A stretch of 64,000 bases of DNA from Lutibacter profundi. GTDB taxonomy: Bacteria > Bacteroidota > Bacteroidia > Flavobacteriales > Flavobacteriaceae. The notes beneath the pieces were generated by a model, which saw only the letters and a program-made list of their open reading frames with translations, did no database searches and was not told the DNA's origin. The stretch is taken from NCBI RefSeq assembly GCF_001543325.1, contig NZ_CP013355.1:2262001-2326000 (forward strand), in the 5' to 3' direction. Within the stretch, counting starts at the first letter, position 1, and the number at the start of each line of letters is the position of its first letter. Below are positions 1 to 7,968 of the stretch, one piece after another. The position numbers and the translations under genes are program-made.

Positions 1-126
1 TGTTGTTTTGTTTTAGCTGTATTCATAATTTTTATGCTAATTAGAAAATTTTGTTTAAATTTATTGAAATTATTTTATATAATAAAAACAAGTTCCAAAG
101 GTATATTTAGTTTCTAAAACAGTAAA

Positions 127-138
127 TGACTTTTGTCA
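127..138 (+). promoter_or_regulatory. Perfect dyad TGAC-N4-GTCA upstream of the ferredoxin gene
   Basis: An inverted repeat TGAC TTTT GTCA lies about 39 bp upstream of a TAATTTTG -7-type box (171-178). CRP/FNR-superfamily regulators bind dyads of this size, so a redox regulator is possible, but the half-site is short and this is inference. Confidence 0.3.
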
Positions 139-170
139 CATTTTTTCGTAAAAAAAATAATAATTTTGTA

Positions 171-178
171 ACTTAATA
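171..178 (+). promoter_or_regulatory. Putative -7 box TAATTTTG of the ferredoxin promoter
   Basis: Matches the Bacteroidota sigma-A -7 consensus TAnnTTTG and lies 22 bp upstream of the ATG of the ferredoxin gene. No convincing -33 TTG at the standard distance was seen. Confidence 0.5.
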
Positions 179-199
179 AATATTTAAAATTAGTAAACA

Positions 200-550
200 A
201 TGGCTATTAAAATAACAGACGAATGTATTAACTGCGATGCATGTATCTCAGAGTGTCCAAACAATGCAATATACGAACCAGATAGTGAATGGGCGTATGC
301 AGATGAAACAGCTTTAAGCGGAATGGTAACTACACCTAGCGGTGAAGAGGTTGACGCTGATGCGATGAACGAACCAATATCTGATGAGTTTTATTTTATT
401 GTAACGGATAAGTGTACTGAATGTAAAGGGTTCCATGATGAGCCTCAATGTGCTTCTGTTTGTCCGGTTGATTGTTGTGTTCCTGATGAGGATCATGAAG
501 AAACTGAAGAGCAGTTACTAGCTAAAAAAGCTTGGTTGCACGGAGAGTAA
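200..550 (+). CDS. 4Fe-4S dicluster ferredoxin
   Basis: Small acidic electron carrier of 116 residues. The first cluster motif is C9-x2-C12-x2-C15-x3-C19-P, the second C72-x2-C75-x8-C84-x3-C88-P, which is the 2[4Fe-4S] pattern with the enlarged spacing in the second half seen in ferredoxins of the Chromatium/YfhL type. An extra C92-C93 pair follows the second motif. A loop of roughly 50 residues separates the clusters. It is probably cytoplasmic; the electron partner cannot be told from context. It stands alone with its own promoter and a strong terminator immediately downstream. Confidence 0.9.
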   Translation: MAIKITDECINCDACISECPNNAIYEPDSEWAYADETALSGMVTTPSGEEVDADAMNEPISDEFYFIVTDKCTECKGFHDEPQCASVCPVDCCVPDEDHEETEEQLLAKKAWLHGE

Positions 551-558
551 ATTTTCTA

Positions 559-602
559 AACACATAAAAAAAGCATCTATTGGGTGCTTTTTTTATGTGT
601 TA
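559..602. terminator. Bidirectional terminator hairpin
   Basis: A long stem (ACACATAAAAAAAGCA paired with TGCTTTTTTTATGTGT) around the loop between the ferredoxin gene and the convergent small peptide gene. A-rich and T-rich arms make it usable in both directions. Confidence 0.8.
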
Positions 603-613
603 AAATTAAAATA

Positions 614-784
614 CTATTTATCACAATTAGAGTCTTGTCTACCAGCAATGTATGCAATTTCTTCAGCAATATAAACTATTCCCGCTATAGCAGCAAGAGT
701 TCCTAATATCAAAAACCCACCATTAGTATTTTGAAGTTCTTTGGTGCCCATAACTTGAACACCATAATTTTCTAATTTTTTCAT
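614..784 (-). CDS. Double-glycine-leader (bacteriocin-like) small peptide
   Basis: A 56-residue reading frame too short for most ORF callers. It begins MKKLENYGVQ, reaches an N-T-N-G-G site at residues 19-23, and continues with a hydrophobic, Gly/Ala-rich segment (about 24-48) and a polar tail ending with one Cys (C54). A charged leader with a conserved L-E-x-(F/Y)-G-V-Q motif ending in GG is the hallmark of Bacteroidota class II bacteriocin-like or signalling peptides that are cut and exported by a C39-peptidase ABC transporter. The predicted mature peptide has 33 residues. No C39 transporter, immunity gene or modification enzyme is visible in the window, so the exporter must be elsewhere or the gene is an orphan. 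Function is not known. Confidence 0.7.
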   Translation of the reverse strand: MKKLENYGVQVMGTKELQNTNGGFLILGTLAAIAGIVYIAEEIAYIAGRQDSNCDK

Positions 785-870
785 AAAGTTAAAATTTTTA
801 ATTAAACATTTGTTTTTATGTATTGAAAATTACCTTTAAATTGACAAGAAATAAATTCATAGAAATGAGA

Positions 871-908
871 TTCCTCGTCGCTCCTAAGGTCGCTCTATCG
901 GAATGACA
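871..908. repeat. Dispersed short repeat of flavobacterial type
   Basis: The stretch GATTCCTCGTCGCTCC...CGGAATGACA resembles short intergenic repeats scattered in Flavobacteriaceae genomes. Only this copy is in the window. Identification is from memory of related genomes and not from a search. Confidence 0.35.
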
Positions 909-978
909 GTGCAATTTTTCAAAAAAAAATACTCTAACTGACGAATTTTACTCTAAAGATATAATATATAAAAAGGGT

Positions 979-2775
979 TTAATCGTTTAACTTTAAAACA
1001 GCCATAAAAGCTTCTTGTGGAATTTCTACGTTTCCAACTTGGCGCATACGTTTTTTACCTTTCTTTTGTTTTTCTAATAATTTACGCTTACGTGAAATAT
1101 CACCTCCATAACATTTAGCCGTAACATCTTTTCTAAGTGCTTTTACCGTTTCACGAGAAATAACTTTTGCACCAATAGCAGCTTGTATTGGGATATCAAA
1201 TTGTTGGCGAGGTATTAATTGGCGTAATTTTTCACACATTTTTTTACCAATATTATAGGCGTTATCTGCATGAATTAATGCAGAAAGTGCATCAACCGAT
1301 TGTCCATTTAATAAAATATCAACTTTTACTAATTTTGATTCTTTTAATCCAATTGGATGATAATCAAAAGACGCATATCCTTTTGAAACGGTTTTTAAAC
1401 GATCATAAAAATCAAAAACAATTTCAGCTAAGGGCATGTCAAAAGTTAATTCAACACGTTCAGGTGTTAAATAGGTTTGGTTGGTTATTTGTCCACGTTT
1501 TTCAATACACAAGTTCATTACTGGTCCAACAAAATCAGATTTGGTAATTATAGTAGCTTTGATAAAAGGTTCTTCAACTCTATTTAATTTTGAAGGTTCA
1601 GGTAAATCGGAAGGGTTATTAACTAAAAGTACTGTATTAGGGTGCTTATTTGTAAATGCATGATACGATACGTTTGGTACTGTGGTAATTACCGTCATAT
1701 CAAACTCACGTTCTAAACGTTCTTGAATAATTTCTAAATGAAGCATTCCTAAAAAACCACATCTAAATCCAAATCCTAAGGCAGCTGAGCTTTCAGGGAT
1801 AAATACTAAAGAAGCATCATTGAGCTTCAATTTTTCCATAGAGTTTCGAAGTTCTTCATAATCGTCGTTATCTACAGGGTAAATACCAGCAAAAACCATT
1901 GGTTTCACATCTTCAAACCCATCAATACTATTTTGAGTTGGGTTTACAGCATCTGTAATGGTATCTCCAACTTTTATTTCACTTGCAGTTTTAACACCCG
2001 TTATTAAATAACCTACATCACCAGCTTTTATACTTTGTTTAGGAACTTGAGTAAGTTTTAAGGTGCCTACTTCATCAGCGTTATATTCTTTGCCTGTAGC
2101 CATAAATTTTACGCGCTCTCCTTTCTTTATTTCACCATTTAAAACTCTGAAATAAGTTTCAATACCACGATAAGAATTATAAACAGAATCAAAAATTAAG
2201 GCTTGTAATGGTGCATTTACATCTCCTTTTGGAGCAGGCACTTTTTCAATAATAGCCTTTAAGATATCTTCAACACCAAAACCCGTTTTACCACTTGCAT
2301 GAATTACTTCATTAGGGCTACATCCTAATAAACCAACAATATCATCAGTAACTTCTTCGGGATTTGCACCAGGTAAATCAACTTTATTTAATACGGGAAT
2401 AATTTCCAAATCGTTTTCTAAAGCTAAATATAAATTTGAAATAGTTTGAGCCTGGATACTTTGTGCAGCATCAACTATTAATAAAGCTCCTTCACAGGCT
2501 GCAATTGATCTTGAAACTTCATAAGAAAAATCTACATGCCCAGGTGTATCAATTAAATTTAACACGTACTTTTCGCCTTCAAAGGTATAGTCCATTTGAA
2601 TTGCATGACTTTTAATGGTAATACCTCGTTCACGCTCCAAATCCATATTATCAAGTAACTGAGCTTGTTCTTCACGTGCTGTTGTGGTGCCTGTAAAGCT
2701 TAATAACCTATCAGCTAAAGTGCTTTTTCCGTGATCAATGTGTGCAATGATGCAAAAATTTCTAATGTTTTTCAT
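979..2775 (-). CDS. lepA: Elongation factor 4 (ribosomal back-translocase LepA)
   Basis: 598 residues, the usual EF4 length. The GTPase domain shows the G1 loop A-H-I-D-H-G-K-S-T (about 10-18), D-T-P-G-H (about 77-81) and N-K-V-D, followed by EF-G-like domains and the LepA-specific C-terminal domain ending in the basic [15 protein letters not shown] segment. It acts on the ribosome and influences initiation and stalled translocation. A TATATTTG box lies 30 bp upstream of the start. It is transcribed alone, followed in the same direction by no close gene. Confidence 0.97.
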   Translation of the reverse strand: MKNIRNFCIIAHIDHGKSTLADRLLSFTGTTTAREEQAQLLDNMDLERERGITIKSHAIQMDYTFEGEKYVLNLIDTPGHVDFSYEVSRSIAACEGALLIVDAAQSIQAQTISNLYLALENDLEIIPVLNKVDLPGANPEEVTDDIVGLLGCSPNEVIHASGKTGFGVEDILKAIIEKVPAPKGDVNAPLQALIFDSVYNSYRGIETYFRVLNGEIKKGERVKFMATGKEYNADEVGTLKLTQVPKQSIKAGDVGYLITGVKTASEIKVGDTITDAVNPTQNSIDGFEDVKPMVFAGIYPVDNDDYEELRNSMEKLKLNDASLVFIPESSAALGFGFRCGFLGMLHLEIIQERLEREFDMTVITTVPNVSYHAFTNKHPNTVLLVNNPSDLPEPSKLNRVEEPFIKATIITKSDFVGPVMNLCIEKRGQITNQTYLTPERVELTFDMPLAEIVFDFYDRLKTVSKGYASFDYHPIGLKESKLVKVDILLNGQSVDALSALIHADNAYNIGKKMCEKLRQLIPRQQFDIPIQAAIGAKVISRETVKALRKDVTAKCYGGDISRKRKLLEKQKKGKKRMRQVGNVEIPQEAFMAVLKLND

Positions 2776-2804
2776 ACTTCGTAATCCTATCTACAATATT
2801 TGCG

Positions 2805-2812
2805 CAAATATA
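2805..2812 (-). promoter_or_regulatory. Putative -7 box TATATTTG of lepA
   Basis: Minus-strand match to TAnnTTTG, about 30 bp upstream of the lepA start codon. Confidence 0.5.
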
Positions 2813-2851
2813 ATCAATTCAGTGGTTTAAATAACGTCCTCTTAATGTTTA

Positions 2852-3958
2852 TTATTCTACCCAATCAGCAACAAATAAATTGGTATCGTGTGTTCCATTG
2901 TTATTTCTATTCGAAGAGAAAATCAATTTACTTCCATCAGGTGAAAACATAGGAAAAGCATCAAAAACATTGTCATAAGTAATTTGTTCTAAATTGCTTC
3001 CGTCAATATTAATCATAAATAGATTGAAACTGTGTTTGCTTTTGTGATTAGAAGAAAAAATTATTTTCTTTCCTGAAGGATGAAAGAACGGAGCCCAATT
3101 AGCATTTCCTAAATTGGTAATTTTAGTTAATTCGCTTCCGTCAATATTGCAAGTATATAATTCCATATTAGTTGGTTGCACCAACCCTTGAGTTAATAAA
3201 TTTTTATATTCTTTAATTTCTGAAGGCGTTTTTGGGCGAGATGAACGAAAAATTAATTTAGTTCCATCTGGAGAAAAGAAAGCGCCACCATCATAACCTA
3301 ATTCAAAAGTTATTTGTTTTACGTCACTTCCGTCAATATTCATGGTAAAAAGTTCTAAATCACCTGTTCTTGTTGAGGTAAAAACAATTTTATCACCTTT
3401 TGGAGATACCGTTGGTTCAGCATCATATCCGTCTTCAAAAGTGAGTTGTTTTAATTGATTTCCTTTTATATCTGCAATAAAAATATCGTAACTTTTATAA
3501 ACAGGCCAAATATATTTATTGTCATAATCTTCTTTTTTTGGAACTGGCGGACATTCTGTGCTTACTAAATGAGTAGATGAATACACAATAGTAGAATCTC
3601 CTGGTAAAAAATAACTACAAGTGGTTCGGCCTTTTCCCGTACTTATTAATTGAGGAATTTCTGTACTATCTAACGGTTTTGAAGCATCCATAATATAAAT
3701 TTGATCACATTGTAACCCCCAGACTTTGTTATTTGCCTGAAAAACTATTTTAGAACCATTCGAATTCCAATAAGCTTCGGCATTATCACCGCCGAAAGTT
3801 AATTGTTTTACGTTTTTTAAATGTTTTTCTTCTGAATAATGAAGTTTATTTACAATTTTTGTTGCTCCTGATTTTGCATCGAGCTTGTTTTTGTTAGATG
3901 ATGGTTTACAACCTATAAATAAGATAGTAGCTACTATTAATGTAATATTTAATTTCAT
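2852..3958 (-). CDS. TolB-like PD40 beta-propeller lipoprotein
   Basis: 368 residues from the preferred ATG at 3958; a longer frame to 3982 adds eight residues ahead of a typical signal peptide and is unlikely. The start gives M-K-L-N-I...L-F-I-G-C with a lipobox Cys at residue 17, so it is a secreted lipoprotein. At least five PD40/WD40-like blade repeats of the type F-S-P-D-G-x-K-(L/I)-(I/V)-F are visible, as in TolB. It lacks the N-terminal TolB domain and there is no tol-pal neighbourhood, so it is probably a periplasmic or surface propeller that binds another protein or ligand. The specific role is unknown. Confidence 0.85.
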   Translation of the reverse strand: MKLNITLIVATILFIGCKPSSNKNKLDAKSGATKIVNKLHYSEEKHLKNVKQLTFGGDNAEAYWNSNGSKIVFQANNKVWGLQCDQIYIMDASKPLDSTEIPQLISTGKGRTTCSYFLPGDSTIVYSSTHLVSTECPPVPKKEDYDNKYIWPVYKSYDIFIADIKGNQLKQLTFEDGYDAEPTVSPKGDKIVFTSTRTGDLELFTMNIDGSDVKQITFELGYDGGAFFSPDGTKLIFRSSRPKTPSEIKEYKNLLTQGLVQPTNMELYTCNIDGSELTKITNLGNANWAPFFHPSGKKIIFSSNHKSKHSFNLFMINIDGSNLEQITYDNVFDAFPMFSPDGSKLIFSSNRNNNGTHDTNLFVADWVE

Positions 3959-4379
3959 AATTTGTATTATAGTTGAAGCCAAAAATACAATATTAAGAAT
4001 GAACCTAAAAATAATTTATAGAGGTCAGTAGCTAGTTTCATACGATTAAATTCTATTTGTTTGTGTCAGGTTGAGCGCAGTCGAGACCTATTTATGTGAG
4101 ATATAGTTCTTGTCTGCGCTCGAACAGACAAATTATTTTTGCATTACACTTTTTATATTCAGTGTTTTACCATTTCAAATTTATTTGTAGTTATTTACTG
4201 ACCTCTAATAATTTAAGTTGGTATATATTATAATTGTATTTTACAATTTTACTTAAGATAAACGAAGTAGGAAATTTATGACATTTAAATTTTTTATATA
4301 AAAACAGCTCTAATAAATTTTTAAATTCTGTTAGATTTAAACAGAATAAGAATACTATAAATTTGTGATATTTTGAATT
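3959..4379. other. Intergenic region with an inverted repeat, no gene
   Basis: No convincing gene. Besides the repeat pair at 4054-4134 the stretch is AT-rich and carries only frames without recognisable protein character. The structured RNA element begins at its right end. Confidence 0.5.
4054..4134. repeat. Inverted pair of a dispersed GAGCGCAG-type repeat
   Basis: TTTGTGTCAGGTTGAGCGCAG is followed about 40 bp later by an inverted partner containing CTGCGCTCGAACAGACAAA, so the two arms could pair. The same core (TCAGGT...GAGCGCAGTCGAGACCT) recurs at 28757-28780. Confidence 0.5.
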
Positions 4380-4474
4380 TGCATTAGGGATTGAGGTGGC
4401 ATCCTTTTTTGTAATGTAACATAGTGAAATAACAAAAAAGATATAACAGAAAGCCCGACCTGAAAGGGAATGCA
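4380..4474 (+). ncRNA. Structured RNA element, copy A (possible Flavo-1 motif)
   Basis: Closing stem TGCATT (4380-4385) with AATGCA (4469-4474); inner features are AGGGATTG next to GCATCC, a TTTTTTGT/ACAAAAAA stem, the string GAAAGCCCGACC and a CCT-GAA-AGG hairpin. A second element with the same order of motifs lies at 7782-7876, with a compensatory change in the closing stem. The pattern resembles the Rfam Flavo-1 motif as I remember it; a covariance-model search would decide. It sits immediately upstream of dusB, so it could be a separate small RNA or part of that leader. Confidence 0.6.
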
Positions 4475-4504
4475 CAAATAAAAAAACGAATAAAAATAAT
4501 TATG

Positions 4505-4512
4505 TAATTTTG
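4505..4512 (+). promoter_or_regulatory. Putative -7 box TAATTTTG of dusB
   Basis: Exact TAnnTTTG match 21 bp upstream of the TTG start chosen for dusB, downstream of the RNA element. Confidence 0.45.
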
Positions 4513-4532
4513 CAGCCATAAATTTTTTAGGT

Positions 4533-5513
4533 TTGGTAAAAATTGGAGATATAAAATTAAATGACTTTCCGCTGTTGTTAGCACCAATGGAAGATGTGAG
4601 CGATCCGCCGTTTAGAGCATTGTGTAAAGAGCAAGGGGCAGATGTTGTTTATACTGAATTTATTTCTTCGGAAGGGTTAATTCGTGATGCTGCAAAAAGC
4701 AAAAAAAAACTGGATATATATGAAAAAGAACGCCCGGTTGGAATTCAGATTTTTGGAGCAAATCTTGAATCTATGTTGCGAACTGTAGAAATTGTTGAAC
4801 AGTCTAAACCAGATATTATTGATATAAATTTTGGTTGTCCTGTAAAAAAAGTTGTTAGTAAAGGGGCTGGAGCTGGAATTTTGAAAGATATTGACTTAAT
4901 GGTAGCACTTACTGAAGCTATGGTAAAACACACCAATTTACCCATAACAGTGAAAACTAGATTGGGTTGGGATGAAAGCTCAATACAAATTGTTGAAGTG
5001 GCTGAACGTTTACAAGATGTTGGATGTAAAGCGATTTCAATTCATGGTCGTACTCGCGCACAAATGTATAAAGGCAACGCAAATTGGGCACCTATTGCTG
5101 AAGTGAAAAATAATTCAAGAATGCATATTCCTGTTTTTGGAAATGGCGATGTAAATACACCTGAAAAAGCAGTTGAAATGCGTGATAAATATGGTTTAGA
5201 TGGAGCTATGATTGGACGTGCAAGTATAGGAAATCCTTGGTTTTTTAAACAAGTAAAACACTTCTTTGAAACAGGTGAACACCTGCCTGAAATATCTATT
5301 GCAGAACGTGTTGAAATGGCTCGAAGACATTTGCAAATGGAAATAGCTTGGAAAGGAGTTGAAATTGTTGGCGTTATGGAAACGAGAAGGCATTACACTA
5401 ATTATTTTAAAGGAATTCCACACTTTAAAGAATATCGTTTAAAAATGGTAACTTCAGATTCAGCAGAAGAAGTGTACCGTGTTTTTGAAGAAGTTTTACA
5501 GAAATTTGCTTAA
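4533..5513 (+). CDS. dusB: tRNA-dihydrouridine synthase (DusB type)
   Basis: 326 residues with a TTG start; no in-frame ATG gives the complete N-terminus. FMN-dependent reductase that makes dihydrouridine in tRNA. The N-terminal L-A-P-M-E-D-V-S-D-P-P-F-R motif, the catalytic Cys in N-F-G-C-P-V-K-K (C102), I-H-G-R-T-R-A-Q-M-Y and G-N-G-D all match the TIM-barrel Dus family, and a C-terminal helical domain follows. Length and motifs fit DusB. It is monocistronic, convergent with the permease gene downstream. Confidence 0.95.
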   Translation: MVKIGDIKLNDFPLLLAPMEDVSDPPFRALCKEQGADVVYTEFISSEGLIRDAAKSKKKLDIYEKERPVGIQIFGANLESMLRTVEIVEQSKPDIIDINFGCPVKKVVSKGAGAGILKDIDLMVALTEAMVKHTNLPITVKTRLGWDESSIQIVEVAERLQDVGCKAISIHGRTRAQMYKGNANWAPIAEVKNNSRMHIPVFGNGDVNTPEKAVEMRDKYGLDGAMIGRASIGNPWFFKQVKHFFETGEHLPEISIAERVEMARRHLQMEIAWKGVEIVGVMETRRHYTNYFKGIPHFKEYRLKMVTSDSAEEVYRVFEEVLQKFA

Positions 5514-5540
5514 CTCTTTACTAAATAAGTTTATTTAATT

Positions 5541-6743
5541 CTACTCAACTAATTTTTTAGAAATTCTACTACTTGCAATTTTGGATGCTAAAAATCCTAA
5601 TATGAGTATGGTTACAATTACAGTAATTACATTTGAGAGTGTTAATTCAACAGGGTAAGCTAAATGTTGCGTTATCATAAACAACTGATACTTTTGTTGA
5701 AGTAACACTAAAATAATTCCAGTAGATAGCCCTATAAATAACCCGAATAAAGAGAGCATAAAACCTTGTAAAACAAATATGTGTTTGATTTCTTTTATAG
5801 TGGCTCCAATACTGTACAATGTTTTGAGATTGTCTTTTTTATCTAAAATCATCATAATTATTGCGCCAATAACATTGAATAAAGCAATAATTAAAATTAA
5901 TGTAAAAATTAAATAGGATGCTAAATTTTCTGTATTCAGCATTTTATAAAAAACAGCATTTAATTGCTCTCGGGTTTGAATTTTGAAATTACTGCCAAGT
6001 TTGGCTTTAAGTTCAGTTATAATTTGAGCACGGTTATTTAAATTTTTTACTTTTATCTCAATAGCTGAAATTTGTTGTGGTGAATAACTCAATAATTCTT
6101 GTGCTAGTTCTAAAGAAGTAAATGTAAATTTTTTATCAAGCTCATCTGTTAATGCAAAAATACCAATAGGTTGGGTGTTTATTTTTTTGAATGCATTTTT
6201 AGGGTTTGTAATATAGCCTTTGCCGGGTTTAGGGACATAAATTTTTAAAGGTTCAATAAAATCAAAAACACCAACTGAAAGTGTATTTGAAATCCCGTTT
6301 CCAACTACAACGCCTAAAGGTATTTTGGTATCTAGCCAAGTGCCAAGATATACAGTGGTATCTATATTGTTTACATGTACATAATTTGTATCAACACCTT
6401 TTATATACGCTATATGTGTTTTTTTATTGTACTCAAAAAAGGCACGTTCTTCAATAACTTTTGAAAAAGAAACTATTCCTTTTTGGGATTTTAATATTTT
6501 TTGAATGTTGGTGTTGAAATTATATGATTTTCCTTTAATGGAAGTAATTTTTATATCAGGATCTGAGGTTTTTAAGAATCCTGAACTAAAAGACCTTAAG
6601 CCTGAAAATCCGGAGAGTACAATAAATAGAGCTAACGTTCCAATAATAACGCCAATAGCAGCTATGAAGGTAATTATATTTATAGTGTTATTGCCGCTTT
6701 TTGAAAATAAATATCGCTTAGCTATGTATAAGGGAAAATTCAA
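5541..6743 (-). CDS. LolC/LolE-type ABC transporter permease (FtsX family)
   Basis: 400 residues. The start M-N-F-P-L-Y-I-A-K-R-Y-L-F-S-K and the first membrane helix with I-G-V-I-I-G-T-L-A-L are typical of the lipoprotein-releasing LolC/E family; a periplasmic domain spans about 50-270, and three more helices follow near 275-300, 320-345 and 365-390. With a LolD ATPase it would extract lipoproteins from the inner membrane. No LolD is adjacent. The start codon is one base after the rbfA stop, so the two genes are co-transcribed, an arrangement common in flavobacteria. Confidence 0.85.
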   Translation of the reverse strand: MNFPLYIAKRYLFSKSGNNTINIITFIAAIGVIIGTLALFIVLSGFSGLRSFSSGFLKTSDPDIKITSIKGKSYNFNTNIQKILKSQKGIVSFSKVIEERAFFEYNKKTHIAYIKGVDTNYVHVNNIDTTVYLGTWLDTKIPLGVVVGNGISNTLSVGVFDFIEPLKIYVPKPGKGYITNPKNAFKKINTQPIGIFALTDELDKKFTFTSLELAQELLSYSPQQISAIEIKVKNLNNRAQIITELKAKLGSNFKIQTREQLNAVFYKMLNTENLASYLIFTLILIIALFNVIGAIIMMILDKKDNLKTLYSIGATIKEIKHIFVLQGFMLSLFGLFIGLSTGIILVLLQQKYQLFMITQHLAYPVELTLSNVITVIVTILILGFLASKIASSRISKKLVE

Positions 6744-6744
6744 A

Positions 6745-7137
6745 TTAACGTTTTTGACGTTTATCTAAAAGTTCAGGGTTTTTAATAGGATTTCCTTTTT
6801 TACCTTTTAAAGCATTGTCAATATCTTCAATATAATCTAAGCTGTCATCAATATAAAAAGAAAGCTCGGGCATACGTCTTAATTGATTTCTAGTACGTTT
6901 AGCCATTTCATATCTAATACTTGAAGTGTTTTCCTGAACACCTTTTAAAATAATTTCTCTTTTTAATTGAGGGAAAATGCTGATATATACTTTTGCTTGT
7001 GACAAATCTGAGGTGACATGAACTTTGGTAACAGAAATAATAACCCCTCTCATACCATCTTGAGCTGCATGCTGCAAAACATCAGCTAAGTCTTTTTGTA
7101 AAACACTTGCTATTTTTTTTTGTCTGTTTGTTTCCAT
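6745..7137 (-). CDS. rbfA: 30S ribosome-binding factor RbfA
   Basis: 130 residues; KH-fold factor needed for 16S rRNA maturation of the small subunit. Conserved features are the early R-Q-x-K-I-A-S-V-L-Q-K-D-L segment, V-H-V-T-S-D-L-S-Q-A-K-V-Y-I-S and the R-x-M-P-E-L-S-F-Y-I-D-D-S motif. The C-terminal tail is short and basic. It is the first gene of an operon with the LolC/E-type permease. Confidence 0.95.
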   Translation of the reverse strand: METNRQKKIASVLQKDLADVLQHAAQDGMRGVIISVTKVHVTSDLSQAKVYISIFPQLKREIILKGVQENTSSIRYEMAKRTRNQLRRMPELSFYIDDSLDYIEDIDNALKGKKGNPIKNPELLDKRQKR

Positions 7138-7141
7138 TTTG

Positions 7142-7149
7142 CAAAGATA
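7142..7149 (-). promoter_or_regulatory. Putative -7 box TATCTTTG of rbfA
   Basis: TAnnTTTG match beginning only 5 bp upstream of the rbfA ATG, which would give a very short or absent leader. Confidence 0.4.
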
Positions 7150-7255
7150 ATAGTTAAAAGTACATAAATATTATTTTGTTTTAGGATTGTTAGGTTTTTT
7201 TAATCAATAATTTATTCAAAGTAATATTTGAGGAGCTTTTAAATCTAAAATTCAG

Positions 7256-7263
7256 TAAATTTG
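7256..7263 (+). promoter_or_regulatory. Putative -7 box TAAATTTG of the epimerase gene
   Basis: Matches TAnnTTTG; its position rules against the TTG codon at 7266 as translation start and supports the ATG at 7284. Confidence 0.5.
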
Positions 7264-7283
7264 TTTTGATAATTAATTCAAAG

Positions 7284-7685
7284 ATGAAAAAAATAGAACA
7301 TATAGGTATTGCAGTTAAAGATTTAGAAAAATCAAATACACTTTTTGCAAGCCTTTTAGGAAAGTCTCATTATAAAATTGAAGAAGTTAAAAGTGAAGGT
7401 GTAAAAACTTCTTTTTTTGAAATTGGCTCAAACAAAATTGAATTGTTAGAGGGAACTTCAGAAAATAGCCCTATTTCAAAATTTATAGCCAAAAAAGGTG
7501 AAGGCGTTCATCATATTGCATTTGCAGTTGATGATATTTTAAGTGAAGTAAAACGATTAAAAAAAGAAGGATTTGTGGTGCTAAATGAAACTCCTAAAAA
7601 AGGAGCTGACAATAAATTAGTAGTATTTTTGCATCCAAAATCTACTAATGGTGTATTGATAGAGCTGTGCCAGGAAGTAGGTTAA
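7284..7685 (+). CDS. mce: Methylmalonyl-CoA epimerase
   Basis: 133 residues from the ATG at 7284, chosen because the protein then begins M-K-K-I-E-H-I-G-I-A-V-K-D-L-E like its homologues and because a promoter-like box overlaps the earlier TTG. A VOC-fold metalloenzyme with two beta-alpha-beta-beta-beta modules; metal ligands are in E-H-I-G-I-A-V, H-H-I-A-F-A-V and the terminal L-I-E-L-C. It interconverts (2R)- and (2S)-methylmalonyl-CoA, linking propionate or odd-chain and branched amino acid breakdown to succinyl-CoA. The mutase is not in this window. Confidence 0.93.
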   Translation: MKKIEHIGIAVKDLEKSNTLFASLLGKSHYKIEEVKSEGVKTSFFEIGSNKIELLEGTSENSPISKFIAKKGEGVHHIAFAVDDILSEVKRLKKEGFVVLNETPKKGADNKLVVFLHPKSTNGVLIELCQEVG

Positions 7686-7775
7686 ATTAGTAGAGCTGTA
7701 CGGGACTTGTTTAAGTAGTGCCTTCTGAAATTTAAAGGAATATCATAAAATTTAGAAACAAATTAATAATAACTG

Positions 7776-7783
7776 TAAGTTTG
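7776..7783 (+). promoter_or_regulatory. TAAGTTTG box abutting RNA element copy B
   Basis: An exact TAnnTTTG match ends where the conserved part of RNA copy B starts; copy A has the near-match TGAATTTG at the equivalent place. It may be a promoter for the RNA or part of the conserved RNA. Confidence 0.35.
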
Positions 7784-7876
7784 CGTTAGGGATTAAACGG
7801 TTTGTTTGAGCTCTTTTAAATTGTAAAATACAATTTAAAAAGCGAGTAGTGAAAGCCCGACCCTGTGGGTAACGCA
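7782..7876 (+). ncRNA. Structured RNA element, copy B (possible Flavo-1 motif)
   Basis: Same motif order as the element at 4380-4474: closing stem TGCGTTA (7782-7788) with TAACGCA (7870-7876), AGGGATT, a long inner stem including AAATTGTA/TACAATTT, GAAAGCCCGACC, and a CCC-TGT-GGG terminal hairpin. The A-U pair in the copy A closing stem is a G-C pair here. It lies 90 bp upstream of ftsX. Confidence 0.6.
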
Positions 7877-7968
7877 CATAAAATTAAAGGAGTTGTTATT
7901 TAACAAATAAACAAATAAACGATTCAGCAACTATTTGTATATTGCGAATTCTTAAATGAAAATTACTA

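Noticed and set aside
4191-4587. Minus-strand reading frames across the RNA element and dusB start
   Set aside because: They overlap the structured RNA and the promoter of dusB, have no recognisable protein features and low-complexity composition.
7266-7283. TTG at 7266 as start of methylmalonyl-CoA epimerase
   Set aside because: A promoter-like box ends just before it and the family N-terminus begins at the ATG at 7284.
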